DNA of 64,000 bases from Thermococcus celer Vu 13 = JCM 8558 (GTDB lineage Archaea; Methanobacteriota_B; Thermococci; Thermococcales; Thermococcaceae). The DNA is taken from assembly GCF_002214365.1 (NCBI RefSeq), contig NZ_CP014854.1, forward strand, positions 1,661,092-1,725,091, written 5' to 3'. The number at the start of each line of letters is the position of its first letter. The first letter of the stretch is position 1. The notes below the pieces were generated by a model. It made no database searches, was not told the DNA's origin, and saw nothing but the letters and a program-made list of their open reading frames with translations. The position numbers were made by a program, and so were the translations under genes. This document shows positions 10,008 through 17,687 of the stretch, one piece after another.

Positions 10008-10472
10008 ATGCAGGAATGGTACCGCTCCCGGGCGCTTTACGAGGCGGTTCTCAAGCTCCTCGATTCGGGGAAGGTGGAGGAAGCGATGGAGATGGCCGAG
10101 GGCATACCAGACAAGGTCATCAGGTCAAAAGCACTCTCCAGAATAGCGGTTGAGGTCGCGCGAAGGGGTGCACCCTACGGGGAGGCACTTGAGAGGGCCA
10201 TCAAAGCGGCGCTGGATGTGGATAACCACGAGGAGGGCACCAAGGCCCTCATGGGCCTGGCCTTTGAGTTCCTCAACATGGGCAAAACTGAGGAAGCACT
10301 CCGCGTATCGAGCTACATCACCGACCTCTCGAACAGGTCGAAGGTTGAGGCGGAGGTAGCGCTTGCCCTTGCAAAGGCCGGGAAGGTCTCCGAGGCCATG
10401 GAACTCATCAACAGGATCCTCGACGAGGACGTTAAGACGTGGGCCATGTCACGTCTCGCAAGCCAGCTTTAA
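10008..10472 (+). CDS. Helical-repeat (TPR-like) protein
   Basis: 154 residues, almost entirely paired amphipathic helices with recurring patterns such as ALKLLDSGKVEEAMEMAEGI-type units, suggesting about four TPR-like repeats. No signal peptide or membrane segment. Such repeats mediate protein-protein contacts. The end (LDEDVKTWAMSRLASQL) resembles the repeat end [13 protein letters not shown] of the larger protein at 27317-28573, so the two probably belong to one Thermococcales family. GGGGGTCATC precedes the ATG. It is divergent from the thioredoxin-like gene, so the 9916-10007 interval should hold both promoters. Function unknown. Confidence 0.75.
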   Translation: MQEWYRSRALYEAVLKLLDSGKVEEAMEMAEGIPDKVIRSKALSRIAVEVARRGAPYGEALERAIKAALDVDNHEEGTKALMGLAFEFLNMGKTEEALRVSSYITDLSNRSKVEAEVALALAKAGKVSEAMELINRILDEDVKTWAMSRLASQL

Positions 10473-10580
10473 CTTTGGGCTTTGTCCTGTCTATTTCCTT
10501 GAAATTTCAGGCGGATTTTGACAGCAAGCCATCCACAAGACTTTTTACGCTTTTCTCCCCCTCCAGCTGGAGGTGAGAGA

Positions 10581-10838
10581 ATGAACGGTGGAGCTTTAAT
10601 AGGACTCGTAGGAATGCTCCTCCTTGTGAGCGCGTGGGTTCCCCAGACGTGGGAGACTATAAAGACGAGGAAGTGCCCGCTCAACATGGGGTTCATACTG
10701 ATATACGTGACGGCCTCGACGTTGCTCACGGTGTACTCCTACATAATCGGGGACTGGATATTCTTCGCCCTGAACTTCCTCGCGGCGTTTCAGAGCGCGA
10801 TAAACCTGACGGTAAAACTGATGGAAAAGAAAAGGTGA
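10581..10838 (+). CDS. SemiSWEET/PQ-loop family small membrane protein
   Basis: 85 residues with three transmembrane helices (about 4-21, 32-53 and 58-78). The first helix contains the VPQ turn (SAWVPQTWETIKTRK), which is the PQ-loop hallmark. SemiSWEETs are three-helix sugar transporters that work as dimers; others of the fold move amino acids. Ligand cannot be deduced. I chose ATG 10581 because GGAGGTGAG lies just upstream; the longer frame would add a non-conserved proline-rich stretch. TATA-like CTTTTTAC at 10540-10548 fits the promoter. The gene ends flush against the convergent YbhB-like gene. Confidence 0.85.
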   Translation: MNGGALIGLVGMLLLVSAWVPQTWETIKTRKCPLNMGFILIYVTASTLLTVYSYIIGDWIFFALNFLAAFQSAINLTVKLMEKKR

Positions 10839-11396
10839 TCACTTCCTCTCGTAGAGGCCGACGAGCTCTCCCCTCTGGATGACGTGGCCCTCCATGGCCC
10901 TCTCCAGCTCCTTTCTGTCCGAGCCGGGCCCGAGGTTGAGGGTCGTGTCGAGTGCGTAGACCTTGAAATGGTAGTGGTGAACGCCGTGGCCCCTCGGCGG
11001 GCACGGACCGCCGTAGCCTATCCTCCCGAAGTCGTTGCGGCCCTGAACAAGGTGCACGGGGGCCTCAACCTCGGGCTGGGGAGGCACACCCTTTGGAATC
11101 TCCCCGAGCGGGGGGATGTTCCAGGCTATCCAGTGGGTGAAGGTTCCCCCTGGGGCGTCGGGGTCGTCCACGATGATGACAAGACTCTTGGCCTTCGGAT
11201 CTATGTGCCCGATGAATATCGGTGGGTTGACGTCCTCGCCGTCGCACGTGAACTCAACGGGTATGTAATCCCCGTTGTGAAATACCGAGCCTATCTCCAG
11301 ATCCATACTACCCCCTCCTTCAGGTTTTTGCTGGGATACACACCCAGCGGCCAGCATCCCAAAAACCAAAACCAGCACCACCACCCATTCCTTCAT
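10839..11396 (-). CDS. YbhB/YbcL (PEBP-like) lipoprotein
   Basis: 185 residues. A lipoprotein signal ends at MLAAGC (Cys19) and is followed by a short linker. The body is the phosphatidylethanolamine-binding-protein fold of the YbhB/YbcL family. Diagnostic motifs are FTCDGEDVNPP, the VDDPDAPGGTFTHWIAWNIPP core and YGGPCPPRGHGVHHYHFKVYAL. The cytosolic bacterial relatives have no settled role; this one is exported and membrane-tethered, so it probably binds a small anion or lipid headgroup outside the cell. No ribosome site is seen, and a TATA-like AAATATTTTTA about 30 bases upstream suggests a leaderless transcript. Confidence 0.9.
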   Translation of the reverse strand: MKEWVVVLVLVFGMLAAGCVSQQKPEGGGSMDLEIGSVFHNGDYIPVEFTCDGEDVNPPIFIGHIDPKAKSLVIIVDDPDAPGGTFTHWIAWNIPPLGEIPKGVPPQPEVEAPVHLVQGRNDFGRIGYGGPCPPRGHGVHHYHFKVYALDTTLNLGPGSDRKELERAMEGHVIQRGELVGLYERK

Positions 11397-11408
11397 GTTA
11401 ATAACTTC

Positions 11409-11460
11409 TTTTTCAAACGTAAAAATATTTCGGCGTTAGGATTTATTAAGTTTAAATGTA
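11409..11460. promoter_or_regulatory. Divergent promoter pair between YbhB-like and SDR genes
   Basis: The 72-base interval carries an AT-rich box for each direction. On the minus strand AAATATTTTTA (about 11420-11431) lies near -30 from the lipoprotein ATG. On the plus strand TTTATTAA (about 11443-11450) lies 25-30 bases before the SDR start. Spacings to both start codons are those of archaeal TATA boxes with leaderless or near-leaderless mRNAs. Confidence 0.5.
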
Positions 11461-11468
11461 AAGAATGG

Positions 11469-12203
11469 ATGGTGATGGCCGTGGAGCTGAAGGGAAAGGT
11501 CGCCCTCGTCACCGGCGGGGGAAGAGGAATAGGAAGGGCTATATCCCTCGCCCTCGCGGAGAGGGGCGCGAGCGTTGCCGTGAACTACGCCCACAGCAGA
11601 GAAAAGGCGGAGGAGACGGTGGAACTGTGCCGTTCCCTCGGGGTCGATGCCATCGCGGTGAAAGCCGACGTGAGCAACCGCGAAGAGGTCAGGAGGATGG
11701 TCGAGGAGGTCGTCGGCCACTTCGGGAGGATAGACGTCCTTGTGAACAACGCGGGGATCCTCGGAAGGGCCCTCAAGCCAATGGAAGTAACCGACGAGGA
11801 CTGGGACGCGGTGCTCGGCGTCAACCTCAAGGGGGCCTTCATCGTCACGCAGGAGGTTCTCAGGTACATGAAGAAAGGCAAGATAGTCAACGTGGCCTCG
11901 ATAGCCGGCAAGGACGGTGGAACCGTGGGCCCGCACTACGCCGCCTCCAAAGGCGGGCTCATAGCCCTGACGTTCAACCTCGCGAGGCACCTCGCCCCGG
12001 ACATCCTCGTCAACGCGGTCGCCCCCGGCCCCGTCGATACAGACCTGATAAGTCCAGAGATAAAGGAGAAACTCCGTTCGCTCTCGCTGACGGGGGAGAT
12101 AGCTAAACCCGAGGAGATAGCCCACGCAGTGATTTTCCTCCTCGAGAACGACCACGTAACAGGGGAAGTGGTGGACGTCAACGGCGGAAGACTGATGGAT
12201 TGA
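11469..12203 (+). CDS. Short-chain dehydrogenase/reductase (FabG-like)
   Basis: 244 residues, NAD(P)-dependent classical SDR. The cofactor glycine motif is TGGGRGIG (about 15-22), followed by the structural NNAG, the catalytic Ser in NVASIAG and the YAASKGG catalytic Tyr/Lys pair. The C-terminus has the conserved DVNGG end. It resembles 3-oxoacyl-ACP reductases and sugar dehydrogenases, but Thermococcales lack bacterial fatty acid synthesis, so the substrate is probably another ketone or alcohol. Two in-frame ATGs (11469 and 11475) are separated only by GTG; either may be used. It stands alone, divergent from the YbhB-like gene. Confidence 0.88.
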   Translation: MVMAVELKGKVALVTGGGRGIGRAISLALAERGASVAVNYAHSREKAEETVELCRSLGVDAIAVKADVSNREEVRRMVEEVVGHFGRIDVLVNNAGILGRALKPMEVTDEDWDAVLGVNLKGAFIVTQEVLRYMKKGKIVNVASIAGKDGGTVGPHYAASKGGLIALTFNLARHLAPDILVNAVAPGPVDTDLISPEIKEKLRSLSLTGEIAKPEEIAHAVIFLLENDHVTGEVVDVNGGRLMD

Positions 12204-12239
12204 TTTTTAAGTTCCTTCCCCATTTTTCTTCGATGTCGC

Positions 12240-12701
12240 ATGAGGGTGCTGTGGGAGAGGGAGATTCCGGCCGGGGAAATAGTCGTCTCGCCGAGGCCGG
12301 TCTGGAAGTGCCGCGCCTGTCCGATGTACGGTAAACGACCGAGCTGTCCCCCTTACGCCCCCGACTGGAGGGAGGCCGGGGAGTGGGTGGAACACTTCAA
12401 AAGGGCTCTGCTGGTGAAATTCGAGGTGGACATGGACCAGTTTGAGGAGGAGAAACGAAGGGCCATCCTGTACCTCCTGAAAAGGGAGGCGGAGTTCTTC
12501 AGGCAGGGAAAGATGTACGCCTTCGCCCTGTTCCCGGGAAGCTGCAACCTCTGCGACGACTGCCCCTTCGAGAGGGGCGAGCCGTGCAGGATGCCCACGA
12601 AGGTCAGACCGAGCATAGACGCCATCGGCATCGAGATAGGACGGCTCGTGAAGATAGACTTCTCGGAAAGCGTTTTGTACGGGATGGTGATGATCGAATA
12701 G
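12240..12701 (+). CDS. DUF2284 predicted metal-binding protein
   Basis: 153 residues. Cysteine clusters CRACPMYGKRPSCPPYAP (about 25-42) and CNLCDDCPFERGEPC near residues 102-116 are the DUF2284 signature and suggest an iron-sulfur or zinc site. Biochemical function of the family is not established. There is no ribosome-binding site at the ATG, but TTTTTAAG at about 12204-12212 lies at the right distance for a leaderless transcript. It is followed after 35 bases by the CARF-like/PIN pair on the same strand, which has its own ribosome site. Confidence 0.85.
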   Translation: MRVLWEREIPAGEIVVSPRPVWKCRACPMYGKRPSCPPYAPDWREAGEWVEHFKRALLVKFEVDMDQFEEEKRRAILYLLKREAEFFRQGKMYAFALFPGSCNLCDDCPFERGEPCRMPTKVRPSIDAIGIEIGRLVKIDFSESVLYGMVMIE

Positions 12702-12736
12702 TGGACGGTTGAGTTTCAGGTGTTGGGGATGGTGGT

Positions 12737-13219
12737 ATGAAGCTCGCCTACGTTACGTTGCTCGGCCGCTCGGAGTGGGCCCTCGTCAACACCTACTACG
12801 CGGTCGTTTCGGGGGGAAGGAAGCCGGACAGGGTCTTCGTCTTCACGGAGGAGACGTATCGGGGAAAACTTCCCCGGGTGATTAAGGCACTCAGGGCAAT
12901 CTCGGAGGCCCACAACTTCACACCGGAGATCATGACAGCTGTAATCCCAGATAACGGCTTCCTCGAGGCGGATAGAAGGTTCAGGGAGCTCTTCCGGGAC
13001 CTCGAGGAAAAAGGCTACACGATAGACCTGGACATCACCTCGGGACGAAAGGCCCTCGCGACCGCCGCCGTGGTTCAGGCGGGAAAGTTCCGGGTTGGGA
13101 GGATAGTGTACCTCGCGCTCCTCGACACGGACTTCCCGAACAGGCCCTACATGATGATACCCCTCCACATGCAGCGCCTCAAGAACTTCACAGGTGAGGG
13201 GAATGAAGTTTCCGGTTGA
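12737..13219 (+). CDS. Small CARF-like (Rossmannoid) domain protein
   Basis: 160 residues, soluble. The layout is that of a CARF or closely related Rossmann-like ligand domain: a first strand AYVTLLG with a following polar helix, a strand DRVFVFTEE, and the nucleotide-loop motif DLDITSGRKALATA (98-110), which matches the D-[IV]-[ST]-[GS]-G-[TR]-K-A pattern of CARF proteins. There is no fused effector. Its last 17 bases overlap the PIN nuclease gene, so a sensor/effector pair is plausible. CARF domains usually bind cyclic oligoadenylates made by type III CRISPR systems. Family assignment rests on motif reading only and no cas genes are in the window. Confidence 0.6.
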   Translation: MKLAYVTLLGRSEWALVNTYYAVVSGGRKPDRVFVFTEETYRGKLPRVIKALRAISEAHNFTPEIMTAVIPDNGFLEADRRFRELFRDLEEKGYTIDLDITSGRKALATAAVVQAGKFRVGRIVYLALLDTDFPNRPYMMIPLHMQRLKNFTGEGNEVSG

Positions 13220-14204
13220 GGTCATCGAAAAGCCCGAGCTCCAGATCCTCATGAACGTCCTCGGAGAGATGGAGGTTGGCTTTCCCCTCTACGATATTCC
13301 CCTGCTGAGGGCGAAACCCACGGAAAAGGGTTACCGGGTTGAGGTCGTAGCTGGGAAGAGGGAGTTCGACGAAAACGTTCCCGGGGGCCTCTCCCACGAG
13401 CTGCCGACGTGGAGCGACCTCTACGAGTGCTTCATCTCCTCGGGGATACTGAGATACGGGAACATCGACGAGTTTCTCCAGAACCTCGAGCTCTACGAGA
13501 GGCTCAGAAAGGGCGTCGTCTTCGCCCCCGACACCAACGTACTCTACCACCGCTTCATCTCAAGTTTTAGACCGCTCGACGGTTACCGGATAGTCGTGGC
13601 CGAAGGCGTGAAGAAGGAGATAGAGAACGCCATGAACTACAAGTACAGGCGCAGGGAGCTCGAGGAGATGAGGCGGGGGGTCAAGAACGGGCACCTCCTG
13701 ATGGAGCTCAGCAACAGGCGAACGAAGAGGAGCAGGAAAGCCGCCTACATAGCCCTCAAGGAGTTCGAGAGGCTCAAGGACAGGGTAATCATAGCGGAGA
13801 GCGTTAAAGAGCCTGCCCACAACAACGACGAGGTGATAGTCAAGAGCCTAAAGCGTTACGACGACATGACGCCGACCCTTCTCGTCTTCCTCACCGCGGA
13901 CATAGCGATAACCGACGTGGCGGAGATGGAGGGGCTGGAGTACTTCCTCTTCCGATACCCGCGTGAGAACCTCGGCAGGCACGACGTTTCCGCCTACCAG
14001 CTGAGGACGCTCCTCTTCAACCTCGCGGCGGTCTTCGGGGTTATCGAGGTCAACGGTATCAAGGTATTCGGCGAGTTCGGAGGCAAGGGCGGCCTCAACG
14101 AGCTTAAGCTGGTCTTTCCGGAGGAGAACCGACTATACCACGAGTTCGGCTTCCACCTGAGGCTGAGCAGGAAGCTGGTGGATATCATGAGCGGGAGGGC
14201 TTGA
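13203..14204 (+). CDS. PIN-domain ribonuclease with unknown N-terminal region
   Basis: 333 residues from ATG 13203, which has GGTGAGGGG upstream and overlaps the CARF-like gene by 17 bases. Residues 1-105 are an unrecognised domain. A PIN domain follows, with acidic residues at the expected places: D110 in APDTNVLY, E139 in VKKEIEN, D209 in HNNDEVIV and D233 in LTADIAITDVA. A helical insert rich in Arg/Lys (145-190) separates the first two from the rest and may bind RNA. The C-terminal 80 residues are unassigned. PIN proteins are Mg-dependent endoribonucleases. This is not a small VapC-type toxin; no VapB-like antitoxin is adjacent. Confidence 0.8.
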   Translation: MKFPVEVIEKPELQILMNVLGEMEVGFPLYDIPLLRAKPTEKGYRVEVVAGKREFDENVPGGLSHELPTWSDLYECFISSGILRYGNIDEFLQNLELYERLRKGVVFAPDTNVLYHRFISSFRPLDGYRIVVAEGVKKEIENAMNYKYRRRELEEMRRGVKNGHLLMELSNRRTKRSRKAAYIALKEFERLKDRVIIAESVKEPAHNNDEVIVKSLKRYDDMTPTLLVFLTADIAITDVAEMEGLEYFLFRYPRENLGRHDVSAYQLRTLLFNLAAVFGVIEVNGIKVFGEFGGKGGLNELKLVFPEENRLYHEFGFHLRLSRKLVDIMSGRA

Positions 14205-14475
14205 ACTTGAACATGAGGACGGCCAGCTCGATAACGAACACGGAAGCAACGAGAGCCTCCGCGAGCGTTGCATTCAGGGGCAGGAGTAACATCGGCGTCG
14301 AGACCCCAACCGCGACCAGCTCTTCTTCCGCCTTGCCCTTACTCCCGTAGCGATATTCAAGGGCAAAGGTGAGCCAGCCGAGGAGCACCGCAGCGAGGTA
14401 ATCCGGGCGGAAGTTCACGGCGATGTAAAAGGTACCCGGGAGCAGGAACGCGAGGGAAACGAAGAGACGGCGCAT
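14185..14475 (-). CDS. Small membrane protein
   Basis: 96 residues with three hydrophobic segments (about 5-20, 25-42 and 55-88), the second pair separated by a charged loop (YGSKGKAEEE). The extreme C-terminus is basic. No family recognised. It converges on the PIN gene with a 20-base overlap. An AT-rich interval (14476-14510) lies immediately upstream for its promoter. Function unknown. Confidence 0.6.
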   Translation of the reverse strand: MRRLFVSLAFLLPGTFYIAVNFRPDYLAAVLLGWLTFALEYRYGSKGKAEEELVAVGVSTPMLLLPLNATLAEALVASVFVIELAVLMFKFKPSRS

Positions 14476-14544
14476 ACCATCACCGTGTGTATTAAGAAAT
14501 TTAAACTTAAAAGGGTTGTGGAAAATTTCCCAAAAGAAGGGACT

Positions 14545-15867
14545 TCAGCTCAGCATCCCCTCGAGCTTCTCGACGAACTCCATGCTCCTGTTGAGGTCGG
14601 CGAAGTACTCCTTTGCCTTCTCCACGTGCTCCTTTTCGACCTTTCCGCCCTTCGCCAGGACGCTCGCCGGGGCAAGGAGCTGGACGGCGTAGCGCAGGCT
14701 GGTCTTCTCGCCGAGCTCCGCCAGGTACTCCACCGCCTCCTCGTCCACCTCTATCTTCTCCTCCCTCGCACGGATCTTGACTATCTCTCTGATTTCTTCC
14801 TTCCTGTAGGGCTCGGTGTTGATGATGAGGAGCCTGTCGAGCATGTCTATGGGTATGCCGTGCGGCGCCTCGATGTCGGTGCCCCTTATCTTCGTCCTTC
14901 CCCTGTTGGTGGCCAGTATGAGGATCGGCGCCAGATCGCCCTCCATCGCCCTCGCGAGGAAGGAGAACGCCTCGATGTCGAGCATGTGAACCTCGTCGAT
15001 GAAGAGGACGCCGGGCACGAGGCTGGCCTTCCCTTCCTCTATCCACTGCTTGACGGTCTCGTCCACCCTCGCCCTTATCTCGTCGTCTATCTCCCTGCCC
15101 ATGCTGAAGAGCAGACCGAAGATGTTGCCGCGGGCGTTGGCGACGTCGAGGTCGTGGAGGGTGACTGTGTAGGTGAACTCCTTTATCTTGAGAACCGGGC
15201 CGCTCGGGAGCTCAACCCTGCGCTTGAAGAAGAGCCCCTCCTCCTCTTTTGTGGTTCCTATCTTGGAGATCCTACCCGTTTCGGCGTCTATCCCTATGAC
15301 ATCGCCCTCCTCGATCCCCATCTCGAGCAGCTGCTGGGCTATCTCCCTTCCAGCCCTCACCGTCTTCTCGTCGTCCTTCGTGCGGAGGGTTATTACAACG
15401 CTCTCCGGAACCTCAACGTAGGGGTTGAACGGATGCCTCGTTCTGTTGATCTCGATCTTTCTCACTTCGCCCTCGTAGACCTTCCTCTCCTCGCTTATCC
15501 TCACGCCTATGGCCTTCCTTAGGGCCTCCTTCAGGAACTCCGTTTTCTTGACCTCCGTCGAGTAGATCTCGCTCCCCGCGATTTGAACAAACGGCACGTC
15601 TTCGCCGAGTTCCCTCGCAATGCCCATGGCTATGGCAGTCTTACCGCTCCCGGTCGGCCCGACGAGGAGGATTCCCTTTCCGGCGAGCTTTCCGCGTTTG
15701 ATGAGCTCAACGGCTATCCCGGCCGCTTCCCTCGCCTTGACCTGTCCGACCATTCCATCGGCCATGAACCTGGCCTTCCCGTTCTCGTCAAGACCGAGAC
15801 CCTTTATGTGGGAGTGCATGCCGATCCTCTCGAACCTTCTCGTGGCCACTTCTTCCACCAGCGGCAT
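14545..15867 (-). CDS. RuvB-like AAA+ ATPase (archaeal TIP49/RuvBL)
   Basis: 440 residues, the full length of RuvBL1/2-type proteins. Walker A is GPTGSGKT (70-77), and between the Walker motifs lies the family's inserted OB-like DNA/RNA-binding domain II (about 125-290). Walker B is LFIDEVHMLDIE, with sensor 1 LATNRG and the arginine finger region MLDRLLI following. In eukaryotes RuvBL proteins work in chromatin remodelling, snoRNP and PIKK assembly; archaeal copies occur in scattered lineages and their role is unsettled. GGGGGTGGT lies just before the ATG. The gene stands alone on the minus strand. Confidence 0.93.
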   Translation of the reverse strand: MPLVEEVATRRFERIGMHSHIKGLGLDENGKARFMADGMVGQVKAREAAGIAVELIKRGKLAGKGILLVGPTGSGKTAIAMGIARELGEDVPFVQIAGSEIYSTEVKKTEFLKEALRKAIGVRISEERKVYEGEVRKIEINRTRHPFNPYVEVPESVVITLRTKDDEKTVRAGREIAQQLLEMGIEEGDVIGIDAETGRISKIGTTKEEEGLFFKRRVELPSGPVLKIKEFTYTVTLHDLDVANARGNIFGLLFSMGREIDDEIRARVDETVKQWIEEGKASLVPGVLFIDEVHMLDIEAFSFLARAMEGDLAPILILATNRGRTKIRGTDIEAPHGIPIDMLDRLLIINTEPYRKEEIREIVKIRAREEKIEVDEEAVEYLAELGEKTSLRYAVQLLAPASVLAKGGKVEKEHVEKAKEYFADLNRSMEFVEKLEGMLS

Positions 15868-15931
15868 GGTACCACCCCCTTAATCTTTCCGGCGGTTACT
15901 AAAAGAGGAAGACTTAAAAATTTGACGGAGG

Positions 15932-15988
15932 CTCAGGCCGTCGATCCCGGGCATCGCCTACCCCAAAGGCCAATCTCATCATCGCCGC
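15932..15988 (-). ncRNA. Candidate C/D box sRNA (2'-O-methylation guide)
   Basis: On the minus strand a perfect box C, ATGATGA (15976-15982), is followed about 40 bases later by box D, CTGA (15933-15936). A GGCGATG element between them could be a degenerate C' box; the D' box is not canonical. Upstream, TTTTAAGC (about 16007-16014) is a TATA-like box at the distance that would start transcription 2-6 bases before box C. Size and boxes fit archaeal C/D guides of 50-60 nt. The D guide would be the bases just before box D (CCGGGATCGACGGC). No target was searched. Confidence 0.45.
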
Positions 15989-16036
15989 CTCTCCTTGGAG
16001 AGAACGCTTAAAAGTCATCCGATCCTCATCGGCCAC

Positions 16037-16798
16037 TCAGAGGACGTTGAGGTATTTGTGAACCTGAAAGCTCAGCCCGACGTTCCTCCTTCCGAGTATC
16101 AGGGCCGCCTCGCGGTAGAGCTCCATGAGTCTCCCCTGGCTTATCTCAATCGGCTCCCTCGGCTGTATTACGAGGGGCGCGAGGCCCCTCAGGAGTTCCG
16201 CGTACCAGCGGACGTTCTCGGTTTTCGTTTCGGATGTAACGACGAGCTTGGCGTAGACCTTGGCCCCCGCCTCCTTCAGGAGCTTAACGCTCTCGACCTC
16301 CCTCAGGACGAGCCCCCTCCAGTCCTCCGTGGCCCCGGCCGTCTCGTCCTTTATGTCAACGCTCGCGTAGTCGACGAGGTGGGCGACCTCTTTAATCAGG
16401 GCGGGCAGGCCCCCGTGGGTCTCGAGGAAGTTATCGAAGCCGAGTTCCCTCATCTTCTCCATCATGGCCCTCAAGGCCTTAACCTGGAGGGTCGGCTCGC
16501 CGCCCGTGTAGCTTATCGAGTGAACGTCGCCCGTGTCGAGGCGCAGGACGGCGTCGATTACCTCATTTAGCGGGGCAGGGTTCGGCCTGTACTCGAACCT
16601 CCCGGTGAAGGGCTCCACCTCGTACCTCCAGAGGGAAACCTTTGAGGCGTCTATGTATCCTTTGGAGTCGCACCAGATGCAGTGAAGGTCGCAACCGGCG
16701 AACCTGACGAATATCTGGCGCCTCCCGAAGGCCGACCCCTCGACGCTCCCTCCCTCGCCCTGCCAGCTGTTGAAGACCTCCGCCATGACGAGCCTCAT
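16037..16798 (-). CDS. queE: 7-carboxy-7-deazaguanine synthase
   Basis: 253 residues, radical SAM enzyme. The cluster motif is CDLHCIWC in FAGCDLHCIWCDSK (about 35-48), preceded by the typical start FNSWQGEGGSVEG, and the SYTGGEPTLQ glycine-rich SAM motif lies near residue 100. QueE converts 6-carboxytetrahydropterin to 7-carboxy-7-deazaguanine, the committed step to preQ0; in archaea this feeds archaeosine in the tRNA D-loop. It follows the small unknown gene at 16808-17068 by 9 bases on the same strand. Confidence 0.93.
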   Translation of the reverse strand: MRLVMAEVFNSWQGEGGSVEGSAFGRRQIFVRFAGCDLHCIWCDSKGYIDASKVSLWRYEVEPFTGRFEYRPNPAPLNEVIDAVLRLDTGDVHSISYTGGEPTLQVKALRAMMEKMRELGFDNFLETHGGLPALIKEVAHLVDYASVDIKDETAGATEDWRGLVLREVESVKLLKEAGAKVYAKLVVTSETKTENVRWYAELLRGLAPLVIQPREPIEISQGRLMELYREAALILGRRNVGLSFQVHKYLNVL

Positions 16799-16807
16799 AG
16801 CGACCCC

Positions 16808-17068
16808 TCAGAGTTCGTCCACGTCAACTCCCCTGATCTTATCGCTCACGTAACCTTCAAGTATCTCGATCCTCACTTCCCTCTCCTCGCCCGTGAGGTC
16901 GGCCATGAGCTTTACCCCCCTCGCGTAGTCCCACAGCCTCCTCTTCGCTTCCTCGGTAACGCTCTCGGCCATGACTATTATCTCCCTCTCCCCGGGCCTC
17001 TGACTTACGAACCCGATTACCTTCCCAGCGTCCTCCTCCGTGAAGGCTCCCCTCTTCTTGAAGAGCAT
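16808..17068 (-). CDS. Conserved small protein of unknown function
   Basis: 86 residues, soluble and acidic, with predicted alpha/beta character (strands around EIIVMAES and EVRIEILEGYV). No cysteine motif, signal or membrane segment. GGAGGTTGGGGG stands directly before the ATG. It is immediately upstream of queE with 9 bases between, so the two are probably co-transcribed, but this alone does not show a role in archaeosine synthesis. Not recognised. Confidence 0.7.
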   Translation of the reverse strand: MLFKKRGAFTEEDAGKVIGFVSQRPGEREIIVMAESVTEEAKRRLWDYARGVKLMADLTGEEREVRIEILEGYVSDKIRGVDVDEL

Positions 17069-17128
17069 CCCCCAACCTCCGGCTTTAATTGAATAAGCAC
17101 ATTAAGCAACAATTAAATAATTAAAGAG

Positions 17129-17629
17129 TTAAAGGTACTTCAGCAGGATTTCAACGGCCTCCTCAAATGCCTCTCTATCCTCTTCATCGAGAACGCCCTC
17201 GAGGTAGTAGAGGTTGGCTATGTTGAAGATGACGTAGGCGGTGTTCCCCTCCAGGCCGAGGTCGTAGGCCTCGTAGTAGACGATTTCCTTACCAAGGGCC
17301 TCGTTTATCAAGTCCACGAAATGGGCGATGTCCTCCACGCTCAGTTCGTCCCGCTTGCTCTCCATCTCGTCGAAGTAGCGCTCCATCACCCTCAGCGTCT
17401 CGAGGTCGAGCTTGAGCGTTCCCCTGAAGTAGGGAAACTCGCCCACGCGGAAGACCTTCACTCCCTCCCCGTCCTGGACACCGACGTAATCCCAGAGGAT
17501 GACCCCTTCTATCGGGTTGTGGCCGTATCTACTCGCCAGATAGGAGAAGCGCTCCATCGCCTCGCTCATGTCGTCGAGGAACCCCTCCTCATCCTCGAAG
17601 TGGATTATCTTGCTCACGGTTCCGGCCAT
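17129..17629 (-). CDS. Acidic protein of unknown function
   Basis: 166 residues, strongly acidic, mostly helical, without signal or membrane segments. Start chosen at ATG 17629 (MAGTVSKI); an ATG at 17638 would add three residues. A palindromic TTATAA at 17661-17666 sits about 30 bases upstream and can serve as its TATA box with a short leader. I do not recognise a family. Separated from the 16808 gene by an AT-rich 60-base interval that should carry that gene's promoter. Confidence 0.65.
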   Translation of the reverse strand: MAGTVSKIIHFEDEEGFLDDMSEAMERFSYLASRYGHNPIEGVILWDYVGVQDGEGVKVFRVGEFPYFRGTLKLDLETLRVMERYFDEMESKRDELSVEDIAHFVDLINEALGKEIVYYEAYDLGLEGNTAYVIFNIANLYYLEGVLDEEDREAFEEAVEILLKYL

Positions 17630-17687
17630 GCTTCGCACCTACCGGAAGTTGACCCAAGGGTTATAAGGCTTTACGCGTAAACCCTCC

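Noticed and set aside
10884-11468. In-frame extension upstream of the SDR gene
   Set aside because: It is antisense to the YbhB-like gene and contains no plausible start; the SDR TATA box and start lie at 11443-11475.
12737-14204. VapBC toxin-antitoxin pair
   Set aside because: The PIN protein is 333 residues, far longer than VapC, and its partner has a Rossmann-like fold rather than a small DNA-binding antitoxin.
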